From Methylobacter sp. (GTDB lineage: Bacteria; Pseudomonadota; Gammaproteobacteria; Methylococcales; Methylomonadaceae): a DNA stretch of 37,754 bases. Within the stretch, counting starts at the first letter, position 1; each line of letters starts with the position of its first letter. Position numbers and translations under genes: made by a program. Below the pieces are notes generated by a model that was given only the letters and a program-made list of their open reading frames with translations, was not told where the DNA came from and ran no database searches. The DNA is taken from contig PERF01000010.1 of the NCBI GenBank assembly GCA_002928495.1, positions 1 through 37,754 of the forward strand. Direction: 5' to 3'. Below are positions 1-8,859 of the stretch, piece by piece.

Positions 1-50
1 GCGCCAATAAACGGAAATCAACTAGGCCGAGTTTAATACCATGATCAAAC

Positions 51-82
51 AAAAAAGCCGTTCCCACGATGCACCGGCTTTT
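51..82. terminator. Hairpin with flanking A/T runs, possible terminator of an upstream gene
   Basis: A perfect 8-bp inverted repeat, AAAAGCCG (53-60) and CGGCTTTT (75-82), encloses a 14-nt loop. The left arm is preceded by extra A residues, so on the minus strand the stem would be followed by six T. The T run on the plus strand is only four long. This fits a terminator for a gene outside the left edge, more plausibly one arriving on the minus strand. It ends just before the glyQ -10 element. Confidence 0.4.
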
Positions 83-86
83 AGGC

Positions 87-92
87 TATAAT
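87..92 (+). promoter_or_regulatory. Putative -10 element of the glyQ promoter
   Basis: The hexamer TATAAT matches the sigma70 -10 consensus exactly. No good -35 hexamer lies 16-18 bp upstream; TTCCCA at 61-66 is too far. Transcription would begin near base 99, leaving a leader of only about 10 nt before the TTG start at 109 or about 28 nt before the in-frame GTG at 127. Confidence 0.45.
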
Positions 93-108
93 TGGCAGCT
101 ATTTTAGT

Positions 109-1041
109 TTGCCGAATTTAGCTTACGTGCCTAATACCAACTACGATTTATCCACTTTTCAAGGACTTATTCTGGCCCTACAGGATTATTGGTCGCAGCA
201 AGGCTGTATTTTGCTGCAGCCTTTGGATCAGGAAGTAGGTGCCGGTACTTTTCATCCCGCCACGTTTTTGCGCTCTATCGGGCCGGAACCTTGGAACGCT
301 GCTTATGTGCAGCCTTCCCGCCGTCCTACCGACGGCCGTTTCGGCGAAAACCCCAACCGCTTGCAGCATTATTATCAGTTTCAGGTGGCTTTGAAACCCT
401 CGCCCGATAATATCCAGGAGCTATACCTGGGATCTTTGCGCTTTCTGGGCTTTGACCTCTTGGAACACGATGTGCGCTTCGTCGAGGATAACTGGGAATC
501 GCCCACCTTGGGCGCCTGGGGCCTGGGCTGGGAAATCTGGCTGAACGGCATGGAAGTCACCCAGTTTACTTATTTCCAGCAAGTCGGCGGTTTGGAATGC
601 CGGCCGGTGACCGGTGAAATCACTTACGGCATGGAACGGCTGGCGATGTATCTGCAAGGCGTGCAAAGCGTGTACGATCTGGTCTGGACCAAAACCCCGC
701 ACGGCATCGTCACTTACGGCGATGTCTTCCATCAAAACGAAGTGGAGATGTCGGCGTTTAATTTCGAACATGCCAACGTGGACTTCCTATTCCAGTGTTT
801 CAACACCTACGAACAGGAATGCCGCAAGCTGATCGAACTGGACTTACCGCTGCCCGCCTATGAAATGGTGTTGAAAGCCTCGCACGCCTTCAATCTGCTG
901 GACGCCCGCCACGCCATTTCGGTCACCGAACGCCAGCGCTATATTTTGCGCGTGCGCAACCTGTCCAAGGCGGTAGCCGAAGCCTATTACCAGCGCCGGG
1001 AGTCGCTAGGCTTTCCCATGCTGGCCGAATCCGGAGTTTAA
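109..1041 (+). CDS. glyQ: Glycyl-tRNA synthetase alpha subunit
   Basis: Catalytic alpha chain of the bacterial alpha2-beta2 glycyl-tRNA synthetase, which charges tRNA-Gly with glycine in the cytoplasm. The 310 residues include family hallmarks: [14 protein letters not shown] near the N terminus, [35 protein letters not shown] and [13 protein letters not shown], which belong to the class II synthetase core. Length agrees with the usual 300-305. The start is uncertain: TTG at 109 gives 310 residues, while the in-frame GTG at 127 gives 304, closer to the family. Neither has a recognisable ribosome-binding site. The stop is followed after two bases by glyS, so the two subunits are surely co-transcribed. 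Confidence 0.96.
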   Translation: MPNLAYVPNTNYDLSTFQGLILALQDYWSQQGCILLQPLDQEVGAGTFHPATFLRSIGPEPWNAAYVQPSRRPTDGRFGENPNRLQHYYQFQVALKPSPDNIQELYLGSLRFLGFDLLEHDVRFVEDNWESPTLGAWGLGWEIWLNGMEVTQFTYFQQVGGLECRPVTGEITYGMERLAMYLQGVQSVYDLVWTKTPHGIVTYGDVFHQNEVEMSAFNFEHANVDFLFQCFNTYEQECRKLIELDLPLPAYEMVLKASHAFNLLDARHAISVTERQRYILRVRNLSKAVAEAYYQRRESLGFPMLAESGV

Positions 1042-1043
1042 TC

Positions 1044-3112
1044 ATGGCCGATTGCAAACCGTTATTGTTCGAACTGGGCACCGAAGAACTGCCGCCCAAA
1101 AATCTGTTGCGTCTCAGCCGGGCTTTACTGGCCAATATCGAACAAGGCCTGACTGCCGAAGGCGTTGACTACGCCGGTTGTAAAAGCTATGCCACGCCAC
1201 GCCGTCTGGCGGTATTGATCGATAATCTGGCGATCAGCCAGCCCGATAAAACCGTAGAAAAACGCGGCCCTGCCGTGCAGGCGGCATTCGCTGCCGACGG
1301 CACGCCCAGCAAAGCCGCACAGGCTTTTGCCCAAAGCTGCGGCGTGGGCGTAGACCAACTCGGCCGGCTAAAAACCGACAAAGGCGAATGGCTGGCATTC
1401 AACCAGCACCTACCCGGCCAAGCCACGGCAGAGCTTATCCCCGGCATTATCCGCCAGAGCATTGCCGCCTTACCGATTGCCAAACGCATGCGCTGGGGCA
1501 GTTTCAGCACCGAATTCGTGCGTCCGGTACATTGGGCGGTGTTACTGTTCGGCAGCGACGTTATCACCACCGACGTGTTAGGCTTGACCACCGGCAACAC
1601 CACACGTGGCCACCGTTTTCACGCGCCCGGCGAGTTGCAGATTAACGAGCCGGGCGAGTATGTGGATATTTTATTGCAGCACGGCAAAGTCATTGCCGAT
1701 TTTAGCGCACGTGAGCAAAGCATACGCGCCGCCGCCATTCAAGCCGCCGATACCGTCAACGGCATTGCCCATATCGAGGATGATCTGCTGGAAGAGATTG
1801 CCGCGCTTAACGAATGGCCGGTCCCGGTTACCGGCAACTTCGATCCGCGCTTTCTGGCTTTGCCTGCGGAAGTGCTGATCACCACCATGCAAACCAACCA
1901 AAAATACTTCCCGGTGAAAAATGCCGAAGGCGGGTTGCTGCCGCATTTCATCACCTTCAGCAATATTGCCAGCAAGCACCGCAATCGATTCAACACGGTA
2001 ACGAACGGGTGGTTACACCGCGCCTGTCAGACGCCGAGTTCTTCTGGAAACAAGACCGCAAACTGCCGTTGGCGGCGCGCGTGGACGCTTTGGCTAATAT
2101 TGTGTTCCAGGAAAAATTGGGCACTTTGGCCGATAAAACCGAACGCTTAACCCATCTTGCCGCGCATCTGGCCGAATTATCGGGCAGTGATGCAGCACTA
2201 GCCAAACGCGCCGCGCTCTTGTCCAAAGCCGACTTGCTGACTGAAATGGTCGGCGAATTCGGCAACCTGCAAGGCTTAATGGGCCGTTATTACGCGCTGG
2301 CCGATAACGAACCGGCCGAAGTGGCCTGGGCACTGGAAGAGCAGTACTACCCCAAACAATCCGGCAGCCCCACGCCGGCCAGCCGCAACGGGCAAATTCT
2401 GGCGTTGGCGGAAAAAATCGATACCCTGGCCGGCATTTTCAGCGCCGGTCTGATCCCAACCGGCGATAAAGACCCTTACGCCTTGCGCCGGGCGGCCTTG
2501 GGTTCACTAAGAATTCTGATCGAAAACCGGCTCAGCCTGAACATCAAAGCGCTGATCGGCTATGCGCTCAGCTTGTACAGCCATAGTTTTGACCGGGATG
2601 CGACAGCGGTATTGGTAACCGACTTTATATTCGAGCGCCTCAGGGGCTATTGCCTGGACAACGGCTACAGCAGCGATGAATTCGATGCGGTAATGGCGGT
2701 GGAACCCGCCGATCCATTGGATTTTATGCAGCGCCTGGAAGCGGTCAAACGCTTCCGGCAACTGCCCGAGGCGGAAAGTCTGGCCGCCGCCAATAAGCGC
2801 ATCCGCAATATTCTGAAAAAACCCGATATTGCCATCGTCAAACAAATCGATGTCCTGGTGGAAGCCCAGGAAAACGCCTTGCTCAACGCCGCCATCGCGT
2901 CCGCGCAAGACATCCAACCCATGCTTGCCGAGCATGACTACCAAGCGGTTTTAAGCCGGCTGGCACAATTGCGCGATGCGATTGACGCCTTCTTCGACCA
3001 TGTCATGGTCATGACCGATGATCCCGGTCTGAGGGCCAGCCGCCTGTCGCTGTTAGCGTTTTTGTCGGAACAATTTTTAACCTGTGCCGATATTTCCAGA
3101 CTCCAAGCATAG
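1044..3112 (+). CDS. glyS: Glycyl-tRNA synthetase beta subunit, interrupted by a 1-base frameshift
   Basis: Beta subunit of glycyl-tRNA synthetase, which binds the tRNA and works with GlyQ. The N-terminal part reads from 1044 with LFELGTEELPPKNLLRLS and RGPAVQAAF. Near 1986-1988 the reading must move to another frame to continue with IQHGNERVVTPRLSDAEFFW, a conserved GlyS block. One missing base explains this; for example an extra A would give AAT CGA ATT CAA. With that base restored the protein has 689 residues, the usual family length, and the C-terminal DALR-type anticodon-binding region is intact. An essential gene with no second copy in view is unlikely to be really broken, so a sequencing deletion is the best explanation. 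The stop codon directly abuts the gmhB start. Confidence 0.93.
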
Positions 3113-3657
3113 ATGCCCGGCCCGCTTTATATTTTGCTTGACCGTGACGGCGTGATTAACCGGGAATCGGTGGATTTCATCAAATCGCCCGACGAATGGC
3201 TGCCGCTGTCCGGCAGCCTGGAAGCCATCGCCTTGTTTAACCGGCAGGGTTACAAAGTGGTGGTTATCACCAACCAATCCGGCATCAGCCGCGGCAAATT
3301 CGACGCCGCCATGCTCGAACGCATACACGACAAAATGTGTACCATGGCAGCCCGGCGGGCGGCGCAATCGAGCGGATTTATTATTGCCCGCATGGCCCGG
3401 AAGATGACTGCGCCTGCCGTAAACCCAAACCCGGCTTGCTGGAAGCCTTTGCGGCGGATTATCAGGCTGTTTTAGACGAAATATTTTTCATTGGCGACAG
3501 CTTTCGCGACCTTGAAGCCGGCTGGGCAGCCGGCGCCAGACCGGCACTGGTAAAAACCGGCAACGGCCTGGAAACCCTGAACCAACACCCGGATCTGACC
3601 ATTCCCGTTTTTGAGAATCTTTATGACGCCGCAACCCAAATCCTATCAAGGCAATAA
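3113..3657 (+). CDS. gmhB: D-glycero-beta-D-manno-heptose-1,7-bisphosphate 7-phosphatase, 1-base frameshift
   Basis: HAD-family phosphatase that removes the 7-phosphate from heptose bisphosphate during synthesis of ADP-heptose for the LPS inner core. The first part (from 3113) has the catalytic aspartates in LLDRDGVIN and the second HAD motif VVITNQSGISRG. The second part, in another frame, has the zinc-binding cysteine/histidine segment CPHGPEDDCACRKPKPG and the acidic motif FIGDSFRDLEAG. The switch lies within 3350-3360, a CCC/GGG-rich patch, and one missing base accounts for it. The repaired protein has 181 residues, normal for GmhB. Location directly after glyS and before the acyltransferase is common in gammaproteobacteria. 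Probably a sequencing artefact. Confidence 0.9.
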
Positions 3658-4411
3658 AATCCGCGTTTACATAGGCTCCACCGTACTGTTTGCCTGCATT
3701 CTCTCCAGCGCAACCGTGATTGGCGTCATCGTTTTGTTAATGATCCCATTCTCATTCGACTTGCGTTACCGGGTCACGGCGCTTTGGTGCCGTTTTGCCA
3801 TTTGGCTGGCTAAAGTGTGTTGCGGGGTTGAATATACCGTCGAAGGTGCTGAGAATCTCAATCTACCCGAACCCGGCATCATCTTGAGCAAACACCAGTC
3901 GGCCTGGGAAACTTTGGCTTATCGGCAAATTTTCCCCAAACAAACCGTGTTGCTTAAAGAATCGCTACTCCGACTGCCGATTTGGGGCTGGGCGCTGGCA
4001 ACGTTAAAACCGATTGCCATCAACCGGAAAAACCAAAAAGCCGCCTTACGCAAGCTGCTTAGAGACGGCACCGCCGCGCTCAACGACGGTCTGTGGGTGA
4101 TCGTTTTCCCCGAAGGCACCCGCACCGCTCCCGGCGAAACCAAAAAATTTAACGCCGGCGGCGCCATGCTGGCCCATAAAACCGGCCGCCCGGTGATTCC
4201 GGTTGCCCATAATTCGGGTGAATGCTGGTCGCGTTACAGCTTTTTGAAATATCCCGGCACAATCCAAGTTAAAATAGGTCCCAAAATAGAAAGCCAAGGC
4301 CGCACGGCCGCTGAAATTAACGCCGAGGCCGAAGCCTGGATACTCGGCGCCATGCAAACCATAAAAAACAGCCCCTCCGAACACAACGGATTGGGCAATG
4401 AACCAGACTAA
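3623..4411 (+). CDS. plsC: 1-acyl-sn-glycerol-3-phosphate acyltransferase (PlsC family)
   Basis: Membrane acyltransferase that adds the second acyl chain to lysophosphatidate to form phosphatidate, the phospholipid precursor. I chose ATG 3623 (262 residues), with GAGA about 8 nt before it, rather than the in-frame TTG at 3611. Residues about 15-45 form a hydrophobic segment. The four acyltransferase motifs are visible: SKHQSAWET (motif I), PIAINRKN (II), VFPEGTRTAPGE (III) and RPVIPVAHNSG (IV). Motif I is H-x4-E where the textbook form is H-x4-D; a Trp-Glu variant occurs in some proteobacterial PlsC-like proteins. The gene overlaps the end of gmhB, so the two are probably translationally coupled. 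Exact acyl acceptor is inferred from the family. Confidence 0.88.
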   Translation: MTPQPKSYQGNKIRVYIGSTVLFACILSSATVIGVIVLLMIPFSFDLRYRVTALWCRFAIWLAKVCCGVEYTVEGAENLNLPEPGIILSKHQSAWETLAYRQIFPKQTVLLKESLLRLPIWGWALATLKPIAINRKNQKAALRKLLRDGTAALNDGLWVIVFPEGTRTAPGETKKFNAGGAMLAHKTGRPVIPVAHNSGECWSRYSFLKYPGTIQVKIGPKIESQGRTAAEINAEAEAWILGAMQTIKNSPSEHNGLGNEPD

Positions 4412-4421
4412 ACGGAATACC

Positions 4422-4862
4422 ATGAAAAAACTAATCGCCCTGATAGCCGCCGGTTTACTGTTAACCGCTTGCACCGATAAAAACAACTACGAACAAGCCG
4501 TATTGGAAGAAGTCAAAAAAGAAAAAGACTTGCAAGACTATAAAATCACACCGGAACATATGACCAGTTGCGTGGTGGATTTGTCTTCCAAAAACATGCC
4601 GGGCATTATACCGGTCGATCCCAGCCGCATGCAGGCCTACCGTAGCTACACCAAAATGCTTAAACTCAGTGAAAGCAACGATCCTCAAAAATATCTGGCC
4701 GAACTGCGCACCGAATTCGGTTCGCCCAAAGCGCTGGCCGATGCCCACAGCAATTACACGCAAAGTTACATGGATTGCATTGCCGCTATCATTGCCGAAT
4801 CGGATGATAGCGCTAAAACTGAAAAACCGGCCGCCCCTGCGGCTCCTCCGCAACAACCTTGA
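4422..4862 (+). CDS. Putative lipoprotein of unknown function
   Basis: I do not recognise a family. The 146-residue product begins with a classic lipoprotein signal: basic MKK, hydrophobic core LIALIAAGLL and lipobox LTAC, with Cys17 as the lipidation site. Residue +2 is Thr, not Asp, so outer-membrane sorting is expected. The mature part is charged and mostly helical-looking, has two further cysteines (TSCVV, MDCIAA) that could form a disulfide, and ends in a Pro/Ala/Gln-rich tail. An in-frame ATG at 4398 overlaps plsC, but 4422 is preferred because it has GGA 6 nt upstream and gives a proper signal peptide. It follows plsC closely and may share its transcript. Confidence 0.75.
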   Translation: MKKLIALIAAGLLLTACTDKNNYEQAVLEEVKKEKDLQDYKITPEHMTSCVVDLSSKNMPGIIPVDPSRMQAYRSYTKMLKLSESNDPQKYLAELRTEFGSPKALADAHSNYTQSYMDCIAAIIAESDDSAKTEKPAAPAAPPQQP

Positions 4863-4936
4863 GCAAGCCGGAGGCAAAGCGGTAAAAACGCTAAAATCGT
4901 CTAACTGTCGAGTTTATTGCCGGCATCTGTAACAAA

Positions 4937-4986
4937 AATCGGATAATCTGGACAAGCCGGACTTATTTAGGCAAAATTATCCGATT
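4937..4986 (+). promoter_or_regulatory. Inverted repeat bracketing a putative aroQ-accBC promoter
   Basis: Arms AATCGGATAAT (4937-4947) and ATTATCCGATT (4976-4986) are a perfect 11-bp inverted repeat separated by 28 bp. Between and across them lies a possible sigma70 promoter: TGGACA (4949-4954), a 17-bp spacer, then CAAAAT (4972-4977). The left arm touches the -35 and the right arm covers the -10 and likely start. There is no T run, so a terminator is unlikely. The layout suggests an operator, but the regulator is unknown. The rest of the 4863-5016 gap shows nothing else. Confidence 0.45.
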
Positions 4987-5016
4987 AACTTGGTTATTTT
5001 CCTGCAACTTACATTA

Positions 5017-5475
5017 ATGGCGACGATTACCGTTTTAAACGGCCCGAATTTGAACCTGCTTGGTCAGCGCGAACCCAGCCTATACGGAAACCAAACGCTG
5101 GCCGATATTCAACTGAATCTGGAAAAAAAAGCCGTTGATCTCAAGCATGAGCTGCAGTTTTATCAGTTTAATGCCGAACACGAAATCATCAACTGCATTC
5201 ATAACGCTTTCCAGCGCTCAGTAGACTTTATCATTATCAACCCCGCTGCTTTTACCCACACCAGTGTGGCAATTCGGGACGCGTTGCTGGCTACCCGAAT
5301 TCCTTTTATTGAAGTGCATTTGTCTAATGTTTATGCACGTGAACCTTTTAGAAAACACTCTTATCTCTCCGATATTGCCCAAGGCATTATCTGCGGACTG
5401 GGTGCGATGGGATACGAGCTGGCGCTTGAAGCCGCTCACAATTTATTAGTTATGAGATCTGGCAATGGACATTAG
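5017..5475 (+). CDS. aroQ: Type II 3-dehydroquinate dehydratase
   Basis: Cytoplasmic enzyme of the shikimate pathway that dehydrates 3-dehydroquinate to 3-dehydroshikimate. The 152 residues show the type II signature: [18 protein letters not shown] near the N terminus, carrying the catalytic Arg and Tyr; [17 protein letters not shown]; and [17 protein letters not shown], with the catalytic His and substrate-binding residues. I start at ATG 5017 because it gives the family N terminus; the in-frame TTG at 4990 would add nine atypical residues. The 3' end overlaps accB by 11 nt, the widely conserved aroQ-accB-accC arrangement. Confidence 0.95.
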   Translation: MATITVLNGPNLNLLGQREPSLYGNQTLADIQLNLEKKAVDLKHELQFYQFNAEHEIINCIHNAFQRSVDFIIINPAAFTHTSVAIRDALLATRIPFIEVHLSNVYAREPFRKHSYLSDIAQGIICGLGAMGYELALEAAHNLLVMRSGNGH

Positions 5476-5908
5476 AAAAATCAAAAAACTTATCGAATTG
5501 ATTGAGGAATCGGATATCGCCGAAATTGAAATCAAAGAAGGCGAGGAATGCGTTAGAATCAGCCGTTACTCCACCCATGCCGCGCCGGTAGCCTACGCAG
5601 CGCCAGCCATGGCAGCGCCTGTTCCGGCCACGGAGCCGTCTGTCGCCTCCGCCGGCAGCGAAGAAAAAATCAGCGGCCATGTGGTTAAATCACCTATGGT
5701 CGGCACTTTCTACCGCTCAGCCTCCCCGGGTTCCAAACCTTTCGTGGAAACCGGCCATTCGGTAAAAGTTGGGGACACTTTGTGTATCATTGAAGCGATG
5801 AAGATTCTTAACCAAATCGAAGCCGATAAAAGCGGCAAAATCACCAAAATCCTGGTGGAAAACTCAGAGCCCGTTGAATACGGTCAACCTTTGTTTGTAA
5901 TTGAATAA
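5465..5908 (+). CDS. accB: Biotin carboxyl carrier protein of acetyl-CoA carboxylase
   Basis: Carrier subunit that holds biotin and shuttles carboxyl groups between biotin carboxylase and the carboxyltransferase, the first committed step of fatty-acid synthesis. The 147-residue protein has an N-terminal helical domain (1-35), an Ala/Pro-rich flexible linker (about 38-65) and a biotinyl domain (about 70-147). The biotinylation site is EAMKILNQ with Lys113, and the 'thumb' loop lies at [13 protein letters not shown]. The start overlaps aroQ, and accC begins 17 nt after the stop, so all three share a transcript. In E. coli AccB represses its own operon; whether it does so here is not shown by the sequence. 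Confidence 0.97.
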   Translation: MDIRKIKKLIELIEESDIAEIEIKEGEECVRISRYSTHAAPVAYAAPAMAAPVPATEPSVASAGSEEKISGHVVKSPMVGTFYRSASPGSKPFVETGHSVKVGDTLCIIEAMKILNQIEADKSGKITKILVENSEPVEYGQPLFVIE

Positions 5909-5925
5909 CCAGAGCTTAGCCACTG

Positions 5926-7269
5926 ATGTTTGATAAAATTGTAATCGCCAACCGCGGCGAAATTGCCTTACGCATTTTAAGAGCCTGCCGGGAATTGGGG
6001 GTGAAAGTGGTTGCCGTGCACTCCGAAGCCGACCGCGACCTTAAGCATGTGCGTCTGGCCGACGAGTCGGTTTGCATAGGGCCCGCGCCTTCCATCGAAA
6101 GCTATCTGAATATTCCGGCCATCATCAGCGCCGCCGAAGTCACCGATGCCGAAGCCATCCATCCCGGTTACGGCTTTTTATCGGAGAATGCCGACTTCTC
6201 GGAGAAAGTCCGGCAAAGCGGCTTTGTTTTCATCGGGCCCAAGCCGGAAACCATACGCCTGATGGGCGATAAAATTTCCGCTAAAAAAGCCATGATTGCT
6301 GCGGGTATTCCCTGCGTGCCGGGCAATGGCGAACCGCTAGGGGACGACCATGAACCCAATCTGAAACTGGCGCGGGAAATCGGCTATCCGGTCATCATCA
6401 AAGCCGCCGGCGGTGGCGGTGGGCGCGGCATGCGCACTGTACACACGGAAGCCGCCCTGATCAACGCCATCACCATGACCAAAGCCGAAGCCCTGGCCGC
6501 TTTCGGCAATCCAACCGTGTACATGGAAAAATTTCTGGAAGACCCTCGCCACATCGAATTTCAAGTAATCGCCGACTCCCACGGCAACGCCATCCACCTG
6601 GGCGAGCGCGATTGCTCCATGCAGCGCCGCCACCAAAAAGTGGTGGAAGAAGCGCCGGCGCCGGGCATCACCGAGGAACAACGCAAAACCATGGGCGAAC
6701 GTTGCGCCAAAGCCTGTCTCGATATCGGCTATTTGGGTGCCGGCACCTTTGAATTCCTGTACGAAAAAGGCCAGTTCTACTTTATCGAAATGAACACACG
6801 GGTTCAGGTTGAGCACCCGGTCACCGAAATGGTCACCGGCTTCGACATTGTCAAGGAACAGCTGCGCATAGCCGCCGGCGAGCATCTATCGATGACGCAG
6901 GAGCAAGTCAAGATCCAAGGTCATGCCATCGAATGCCGTATCAATGCCGAAGATCCCAAAACCTTTATGCCTTGCCCCGGTGTGATCCAGCAATTCCACA
7001 TGCCCGGCGGCCCCGGTATACGCTGTGAAACCCACATTTATAACGGCTACAAGGTACCGCCTTATTACGATTCCATGATCGGCAAGCTTATCGCCCACGG
7101 CGAAGACCGTAAAAGCGCGATAGCCCGCATGAATACCGCCTTAAGCGAGATCATCGTCGAAGGCATTAAAACCAACATTCCGTTACAGCATGAAATAATG
7201 ACCGACAGCGCATTTGCCGCCGGCGGCCAGAATATTCATTACCTGGAAAAAAAGCTGGGGCTTTATTAA
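5926..7269 (+). CDS. accC: Biotin carboxylase subunit of acetyl-CoA carboxylase
   Basis: ATP-grasp enzyme that carboxylates the biotin on AccB using bicarbonate and ATP. The 447 residues match the normal length (E. coli 449). Visible elements are the N-terminal [17 protein letters not shown], the [10 protein letters not shown] block, the glycine-rich ATP loop [11 protein letters not shown] around residue 165, and [17 protein letters not shown] with the catalytic Arg and metal-binding Glu near 290. The C-terminal biotin-carboxylase domain ([13 protein letters not shown] onward) is complete. It is separated by 49 nt from prmA. Confidence 0.98.
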   Translation: MFDKIVIANRGEIALRILRACRELGVKVVAVHSEADRDLKHVRLADESVCIGPAPSIESYLNIPAIISAAEVTDAEAIHPGYGFLSENADFSEKVRQSGFVFIGPKPETIRLMGDKISAKKAMIAAGIPCVPGNGEPLGDDHEPNLKLAREIGYPVIIKAAGGGGGRGMRTVHTEAALINAITMTKAEALAAFGNPTVYMEKFLEDPRHIEFQVIADSHGNAIHLGERDCSMQRRHQKVVEEAPAPGITEEQRKTMGERCAKACLDIGYLGAGTFEFLYEKGQFYFIEMNTRVQVEHPVTEMVTGFDIVKEQLRIAAGEHLSMTQEQVKIQGHAIECRINAEDPKTFMPCPGVIQQFHMPGGPGIRCETHIYNGYKVPPYYDSMIGKLIAHGEDRKSAIARMNTALSEIIVEGIKTNIPLQHEIMTDSAFAAGGQNIHYLEKKLGLY

Positions 7270-7318
7270 GCAACACCCGACAGGCTTATAGCCTACCGGT
7301 CTTCAGTAGCAGGATTAT

Positions 7319-8197
7319 ATGGCTTGGCATCAAGTTTCCGTTATTACCAATGAACTCACCGCGCCGGAACTGGCCGATGTTTTCAGCGATTTGGGCGCAG
7401 TCTCGGTCACCTTCATGGACGCCGAAGATGAACCGGTGTATGAACCCGGCATCGGTGAAACCAAAATCTGGAGCCGCACCCAGGTTGTTGCCTTGTACGA
7501 ATTGGAAGCCGAACCTGAGCTAATCAAAACCTTGGTTATTCAGCGGTTTGACCCCATTTTGCTTAGCAGTTGGCACTATGAACCGGTTGCCGACCAAGCC
7601 TGGGAACGGGCCTGGATGGAGCATTTTAAACCCATGAAATTTGCCGACCGGCTCTGGGTTTGCCCTACCGGACAGGAACAGCACGAAGCCGGTAGCGTGT
7701 GCCTGATTTTAGACCCCGGCCTTGCCTTCGGCACCGGCACGCACCCGACCACGGCTTTATGCCTGGAATGGTTGGCCAGCCACGACTTAACCGGAAAAAC
7801 CGTCATCGATTACGGCTGCGGTTCGGGCATTTTGGCCATCGCCGCCCTGCTACTGGGCGCAAAGCAGGCTTATGCCGTCGACATAGACCCGCAAGCGCTG
7901 ACCGCAACCCGGGACAATGCCGAAAAAAACCAAGTTCAAGACCGTATCGAATGCTTTCTACCTAATAACTTTAATCCGCGCCAAGCCGATGTGGTGCTTG
8001 CCAATATTTTGGCCAAACCGTTGATCGAAATGGCAAGCAGCATTTGCAGTTTAGTCGGCAACACCGGGCAACTGGTCTTATCCGGCATCCTCTTAGAACA
8101 AGCGCAAAGCGTGCTGGATGCTTACCAAGCCGAAATGGCCTTTGGTCCTATCACCCAAAACCAAGACTGGGTGCGGCTGGACGGAATAAAGCCTTAG
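7319..8197 (+). CDS. prmA: Ribosomal protein L11 methyltransferase
   Basis: SAM-dependent methyltransferase that trimethylates ribosomal protein L11. The 292-residue length equals the family norm. The N-terminal substrate-recognition domain (about 1-110) is followed by DPGLAFGTGTHPTTALCLEW, the SAM-binding motif VIDYGCGSGILAIAALLLGA and the catalytic-domain motif VLANILAKPLIE. AGGA before the ATG is a fair ribosome-binding site. Only 3 nt separate its stop from the next gene, a zinc-ribbon/DUF3426 protein; this pairing is common in beta- and gammaproteobacteria. Confidence 0.96.
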   Translation: MAWHQVSVITNELTAPELADVFSDLGAVSVTFMDAEDEPVYEPGIGETKIWSRTQVVALYELEAEPELIKTLVIQRFDPILLSSWHYEPVADQAWERAWMEHFKPMKFADRLWVCPTGQEQHEAGSVCLILDPGLAFGTGTHPTTALCLEWLASHDLTGKTVIDYGCGSGILAIAALLLGAKQAYAVDIDPQALTATRDNAEKNQVQDRIECFLPNNFNPRQADVVLANILAKPLIEMASSICSLVGNTGQLVLSGILLEQAQSVLDAYQAEMAFGPITQNQDWVRLDGIKP

Positions 8198-8200
8198 CTT

Positions 8201-8857
8201 ATGTTTACGCAATGCCCGGAGTGTTTGAAAACCCAACACATCAGTGCCGCGCAGCTGCGAAATGACCACGGCATGGTCACCTGCAAAGTATGCCGGGCGT
8301 TTTTCGACGCGCTGCCTAGTTTGACCGAAACCGCCGGCGAAGAGCTTAGCCCAACAACGGCTACCCAGGATTTGCCCTGGGAACAAGCGCCGACCAAGCA
8401 CAAAGCATTATGGCTTGGCGGTTTTTTTCTGGGGCTTGTGCTGCTTACCGTCCAGATCATTTACTTCGAGGGCGGCAACTTAAGCCGACAAAAAAACATA
8501 CGGCTCTTCCTGGAGAAGGTTTGCCTGCCATTAGGTTGTTCACTGCCTTTTTACAATAACCTGGAAGATTTCGACGTGTTGAAAGGCTCATTTTCGCAAA
8601 CGCAGGACGGCAATTATGGGTTTAACGCCGTGATCCGGAATCAAGCCGCCTTCAGCCAGACCTATCCTCGCCTCAAATTAACCTTATTGGATTACAACGG
8701 CGTGGTCTTCGCGCAACGGATTTTCAAACCCGAAGACTATCTCAACCAAACTCCCAAGCCTACGGCGCTAGCAGCTGGCGCTGCCACCGAAATCAGCCTT
8801 GCGATTGCCGCTCCCGCCACCAAAGTCGGTGGATACACCTTTGAACTAGTCGATTAA
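8201..8857 (+). CDS. Zinc-ribbon and DUF3426 domain membrane protein
   Basis: Function unknown. The 218 residues open with an MJ0042-type zinc ribbon, CPEC (Cys5, Cys8) and CKVC (Cys28, Cys31). A low-complexity linker leads to one transmembrane helix, ALWLGGFFLGLVLLTVQIIY (about 67-86). The C-terminal DUF3426 region (about 90-218) would lie in the periplasm and has a beta-rich look. The zinc ribbon therefore sits in the cytoplasm. It lies tightly between prmA and rlmI (2 nt before the latter), suggesting one transcript with translation-related genes. Confidence 0.85.
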   Translation: MFTQCPECLKTQHISAAQLRNDHGMVTCKVCRAFFDALPSLTETAGEELSPTTATQDLPWEQAPTKHKALWLGGFFLGLVLLTVQIIYFEGGNLSRQKNIRLFLEKVCLPLGCSLPFYNNLEDFDVLKGSFSQTQDGNYGFNAVIRNQAAFSQTYPRLKLTLLDYNGVVFAQRIFKPEDYLNQTPKPTALAAGAATEISLAIAAPATKVGGYTFELVD

Positions 8858-8859
8858 AC

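Noticed and set aside
1-108. Glycine riboswitch upstream of glyQ
   Set aside because: The predicted leader is far too short and no aptamer-like structure is visible.
1986-1990. Programmed ribosomal frameshift in glyS
   Set aside because: There is no slippery heptamer, GlyS is not known to use frameshifting, and three other genes show the same type of loss.
6337-6885. 182-codon minus-strand frame within accC
   Set aside because: Shadow of a conserved coding region; no plausible start or family.
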